Positions 61,793 to 64,000 of a stretch of DNA of 64,000 bases are shown piece after piece. Made by a program: the position numbers and the translations under genes. This DNA is from Streptomyces halobius (lineage in GTDB: Bacteria > Actinomycetota > Actinomycetes > Streptomycetales > Streptomycetaceae). Location: the NCBI RefSeq assembly GCF_023277745.1, contig NZ_CP086322.1, positions 7,936,001 to 8,000,000 on the forward strand, given 5' to 3'. The notes beneath the pieces are model-generated. The model was not told where the DNA came from, did not search any database, and was given only the letters and a program-made list of their open reading frames with translations. The first letter of the stretch is position 1. Each line of letters opens with the position of its first letter.

Positions 61793-62125
61793 TCAGCGGC
61801 CCGAGAAGCGGGCCGCGTCGAAGTTAGCGGCCGACATCTGCGACCGCGCGTTATCGGCCTGCTCCTGGACGCCCGAGCTGAACGCCGACTCCATGCCCGA
61901 CTGACCGCCCACAATCGCGGCCAGCGCGCTGTCCAGCGCCGTGGTGATCTCGTCCGCGCGCGACTTGAAGGAGTCGAAGGCCGCCTTGCCCGAACCGTTA
62001 AACTTGCCCTCCAACGGCTGCGCTGCCTGTACCAACTGGTGGATCAACGTCCCCAGCTCCGTGCTCGACCCCTGCGACTTCGACCTCAGGGTTGCAAGCG
62101 TCTGCGCTCCCATATCGAACTTCAT
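61793..62125 (-). CDS. WXG100-superfamily protein
   Basis: 110 aa helix-turn-helix hairpin: MKFDMGAQTLATLRSKSQGSSTELGTLIHQLVQAAQPLEGKFNGSGKAAFDSFKSRADEITTALDSALAAIVGGQSGMESAF. The central FNGSGKAAF replaces the W-x-G turn (F for W), as in many actinobacterial members. A substrate or structural partner of the type VII system. 187 bp without a gene separate it from DUF6177; they may hold the promoter of the toxin-side operon. Confidence 0.83.
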   Translation of the reverse strand: MKFDMGAQTLATLRSKSQGSSTELGTLIHQLVQAAQPLEGKFNGSGKAAFDSFKSRADEITTALDSALAAIVGGQSGMESAFSSGVQEQADNARSQMSAANFDAARFSGR

Positions 62126-62312
62126 CGGGTTCCCCCACCGGACTTGACGATCAAATGTACGGTCATGCCTATCAACTGCGGATCATTGCTGCAATCCGCA
62201 TTCCCAATGCTATGACGAAGGTGTGACAGCGGCTCAGTGTCGTCTGCGTCCCCTGGCCACCGCGCTGTGTTTGGTACGGAGGCCACAGGTCGGCCCCCCG
62301 GTCCGGGAGCTC

Positions 62313-63731
62313 TCAGGCGCCTTTCAGATGTCGCATTAGGCGCTCGAAGTCCTGCCAGCCCGACAGGTCCAACGGGTCGCCCGGCAGCGGGTAGTACATC
62401 GCAGGGCGGGTTTTCGGGCCGAGGGGGACAGGCGGCTGGGACAGCGGCGTGTTCCGGGCGCGGTCGCCGGGTATCTGACGGACCTCCTCCGCGCCGAGCA
62501 CGAAGGCCAGCGGGACACCGGGTCCCTCGAAGCGGGGCGGCACCGCCAGGTCCCGGCGGGCTTTGCGGACCTGGACGAGCATCGACACAAGGCGGTGGCG
62601 GGTGGCGAGCACCTCCGCGGCCCTGGGCAAGGAGTCCACCGGCGGCTCCTCGTCGGGGCCGTAGCCGAACATCAGCGTGACGTACTTCTCCACGCCCGCC
62701 TTCGTCCGGCTGACGCGCACCGTGGCAAGGCCCGGCTTCTCCGGGCTGCCGACTACCACGAACCAGGTCGGCTCGGGCGCCCTCTCGTAGGCGATGTCGG
62801 TCATCTGGCGCAGTGACCAGGGGAGGTTGGCGGGCTCGGCGGTACCCCAGCCGGCCGGGGGCTCGCCGGTCAGTTCGCGCCATATCGACTCCAGTGCGCC
62901 GCCAAGGACCAGACGCTCGTCTGCGGGGTGGGCCGTGCGGAACGTCACAGCGAGCTGACGCTCTCCGGTGTCCGTGACTTCCTGGTAGGAGGCGGCCACC
63001 GGGGTGCGGGGGTCGTCAGCGGTCGCGTCGGCCGCCGCTACCGGTGCGAACATGCCGTCCTGCCAGCGCAGTACGGCTCCGGACTGTCCGTCGTAGTAGC
63101 CGTCCCGCTCGTCGCGTACGACCCAGCGGCAGGGCCAGTTGCTCAGGCTGTGGAGTACGGCCGGGGAGAGTGTGGTTCCCGGTGGGGTGACGATCTGCAG
63201 GCCCAGTTCGGCGCCTGCGGCGGTGCGGAATGCGTCCTGGAGCCAGGCTGTCATGGCGACCACCGGGCGGTCCTGGATGATGACGGCGACCTTGTCGGTG
63301 AGAACGTCGACGGCGGGCTGGTCGGCGGCGGGCGTGGGCGCGATGCTCATACCGTCGGTCTTCACCACGGCCAGGGACTGCGCGGCCTGTGGCGGCCAGG
63401 CGGAGCCATCGGCCAAAGCGGCCAGCCGGGCCGCGAAGGTACCCGCGAGGCGTTCGGCTTCTTCGACACCGGTGGTGGCGCGGGCCTCGGTCCACCAGTA
63501 CGGAACCGGCGGCTCCGTGGCTCCCAGCAGTCGCTTGGCCTCGCCGGCGACTTGCACGAGCAGTGGTGACTCGACGGATACCAGTGGTCGGCCCTCGTCG
63601 TCGCACAGGCGCATGACGGCACCTTCGCCTGCGGTGTCGACCAGCTTGTCGGGGCCTCCGGAGAGCAGGCCCGCGAGCATGGTCGATGGGCCGGGCATGC
63701 GCTGGGTGAGGGCGATGACGTCCTTGGTCAT
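62313..63731 (-). CDS. DUF6177-family T7SS-associated protein
   Basis: 472 aa from ATG 63731 (MTKDVIALTQRMPGPSTMLAGLL). IQDRPVVAMTAWLQDAFRTAAG, LHSLSNWPCRWVVRDERDGYYDGQSGAVLRWQDGMFAP, and a C-terminal SGWQDFERLMRHLKGA are characteristic of DUF6177. Such proteins occur beside eccC in Streptomyces ESX-type loci. No enzymatic motif is evident; it is probably a cytosolic or membrane-peripheral accessory of the secretion machine. It is followed by the WXG100 genes. Confidence 0.82.
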   Translation of the reverse strand: MTKDVIALTQRMPGPSTMLAGLLSGGPDKLVDTAGEGAVMRLCDDEGRPLVSVESPLLVQVAGEAKRLLGATEPPVPYWWTEARATTGVEEAERLAGTFAARLAALADGSAWPPQAAQSLAVVKTDGMSIAPTPAADQPAVDVLTDKVAVIIQDRPVVAMTAWLQDAFRTAAGAELGLQIVTPPGTTLSPAVLHSLSNWPCRWVVRDERDGYYDGQSGAVLRWQDGMFAPVAAADATADDPRTPVAASYQEVTDTGERQLAVTFRTAHPADERLVLGGALESIWRELTGEPPAGWGTAEPANLPWSLRQMTDIAYERAPEPTWFVVVGSPEKPGLATVRVSRTKAGVEKYVTLMFGYGPDEEPPVDSLPRAAEVLATRHRLVSMLVQVRKARRDLAVPPRFEGPGVPLAFVLGAEEVRQIPGDRARNTPLSQPPVPLGPKTRPAMYYPLPGDPLDLSGWQDFERLMRHLKGA

Positions 63732-63813
63732 GGGTCGTCGGTCCTTCGTCGTTCGTGGCATGGAAGCCGTACGTGTCGTGAAGCTGGCGTGTGCGGAAGC
63801 GGTCGCCAGTGGG

Positions 63814-64000
63814 TCACTGCGGGGAGAACACAGTCTGGATCAGGCGGTTGGGCGTGCCCCTGCGGATGAGGACACCGCGGCCCGGCGGCTGCTGGGAGGC
63901 GTACACCCCGGGGAACAGCTGGCCTTCGCCGCGGTCACCTGCCATGAGGAGGGCTGAGGATCCCGTCTCGCGCAGGCCCTGGACGAGGGGTTCGTAGATG
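63814..64000 (-). CDS. eccC: EccC-type T7SS ATPase, 3' end only
   Basis: The minus strand from the window edge reads IYEPLVQGLRETGSSALLMAGDRGEGQLFPGVYASQ then QPPGRGVLIRRGTPNRLIQTVFSPQ and a stop at 63814-63816. This is the end of the last FtsK/SpoIIIE-like domain of EccC. EccC ATPases recognise WXG100 substrates and drive export. The gene continues outside the window, and its presence confirms the type VII assignment of the downstream genes. Confidence 0.85.
   Translation of the reverse strand, partial: IYEPLVQGLRETGSSALLMAGDRGEGQLFPGVYASQQPPGRGVLIRRGTPNRLIQTVFSPQ

Noticed and set aside
1..64000. tRNA-based attachment site for an integrated element
   Set aside because: No tRNA gene or long direct repeat flanking the 32-51 kb backbone could be found by eye.

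Overview
The window is high-GC actinobacterial DNA, almost certainly Streptomyces. This rests on GC-rich third codon positions, GTG starts, many overlapping GTGA/ATGA gene junctions, TTA codons confined to accessory genes, WYL and MmyB-type regulators, and a type VII secretion locus. No tRNA, rRNA, CRISPR array or core housekeeping block is visible. It reads as accessory DNA: a chromosome arm, a large plasmid, or a decayed integrative element.

Layout. (1) 0-9 kb: remnant of a C5N (2-amino-3-hydroxycyclopentenone) biosynthesis locus, with a 5-aminolevulinate synthase, an acyl-CoA ligase and, on the other strand, a second AMP-forming ligase. The two halves are separated by IS debris and a zinc-ribbon / DUF6192 / RacP-like trio. 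(2) 9-18.4 kb: IS graveyard (ISAs1, ISL3, IS5-type) around two divergent enzyme/WYL-regulator pairs. (3) 18.4-21.2 kb: DHA2 drug exporter with an upstream StrR/ParB-like regulator. (4) 21.8-25.7 kb: XRE - ImmA/IrrE peptidase - MAB_1171c membrane protein module and a methyltransferase; the last three carry TTA codons. (5) 26.2-30.1 kb: intact IS3-family element, a 158-bp deletion derivative of another IS3, and a P-loop repeat protein. (6) 30.4-33.4 kb: an AcpP-like protein lacking the phosphopantetheine serine, a PPOX oxidoreductase, a KdsB-like fragment and an MmyB-type regulator. (7) 34.3-51.3 kb: conjugative-element backbone. A small gene plus a replisome organizer (+) face a type IV secretion operon (-). 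The two operons share a conserved leader in mirror orientation. The replisome gene loses its normal end at an 8-kb operon of two canonical tyrosine recombinases, a GNAT protein, two small HTH proteins and two large proteins that join zinc-ribbon arrays to degenerate recombinase domains. (8) 51.7-56.5 kb: defence-like block with a DPPY methyltransferase and PD-(D/E)XK nuclease (convergent) and an NB-ARC/TPR protein with a small partner. (9) 57.2-64 kb: type VII secretion locus with an Imm49 immunity gene, a large polymorphic toxin, DUF6507, two WXG100-like proteins, DUF6177 and the 3' end of eccC.

The most novel items are the zinc-ribbon/recombinase operon (35.8-43.9 kb), the duplicated leader in front of the replication and transfer operons, and the serine-less ACP. 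A technical caution: at least five frameshifts repair with one extra base in a 4-base G or C run, so several apparent pseudogenes may be sequencing errors.
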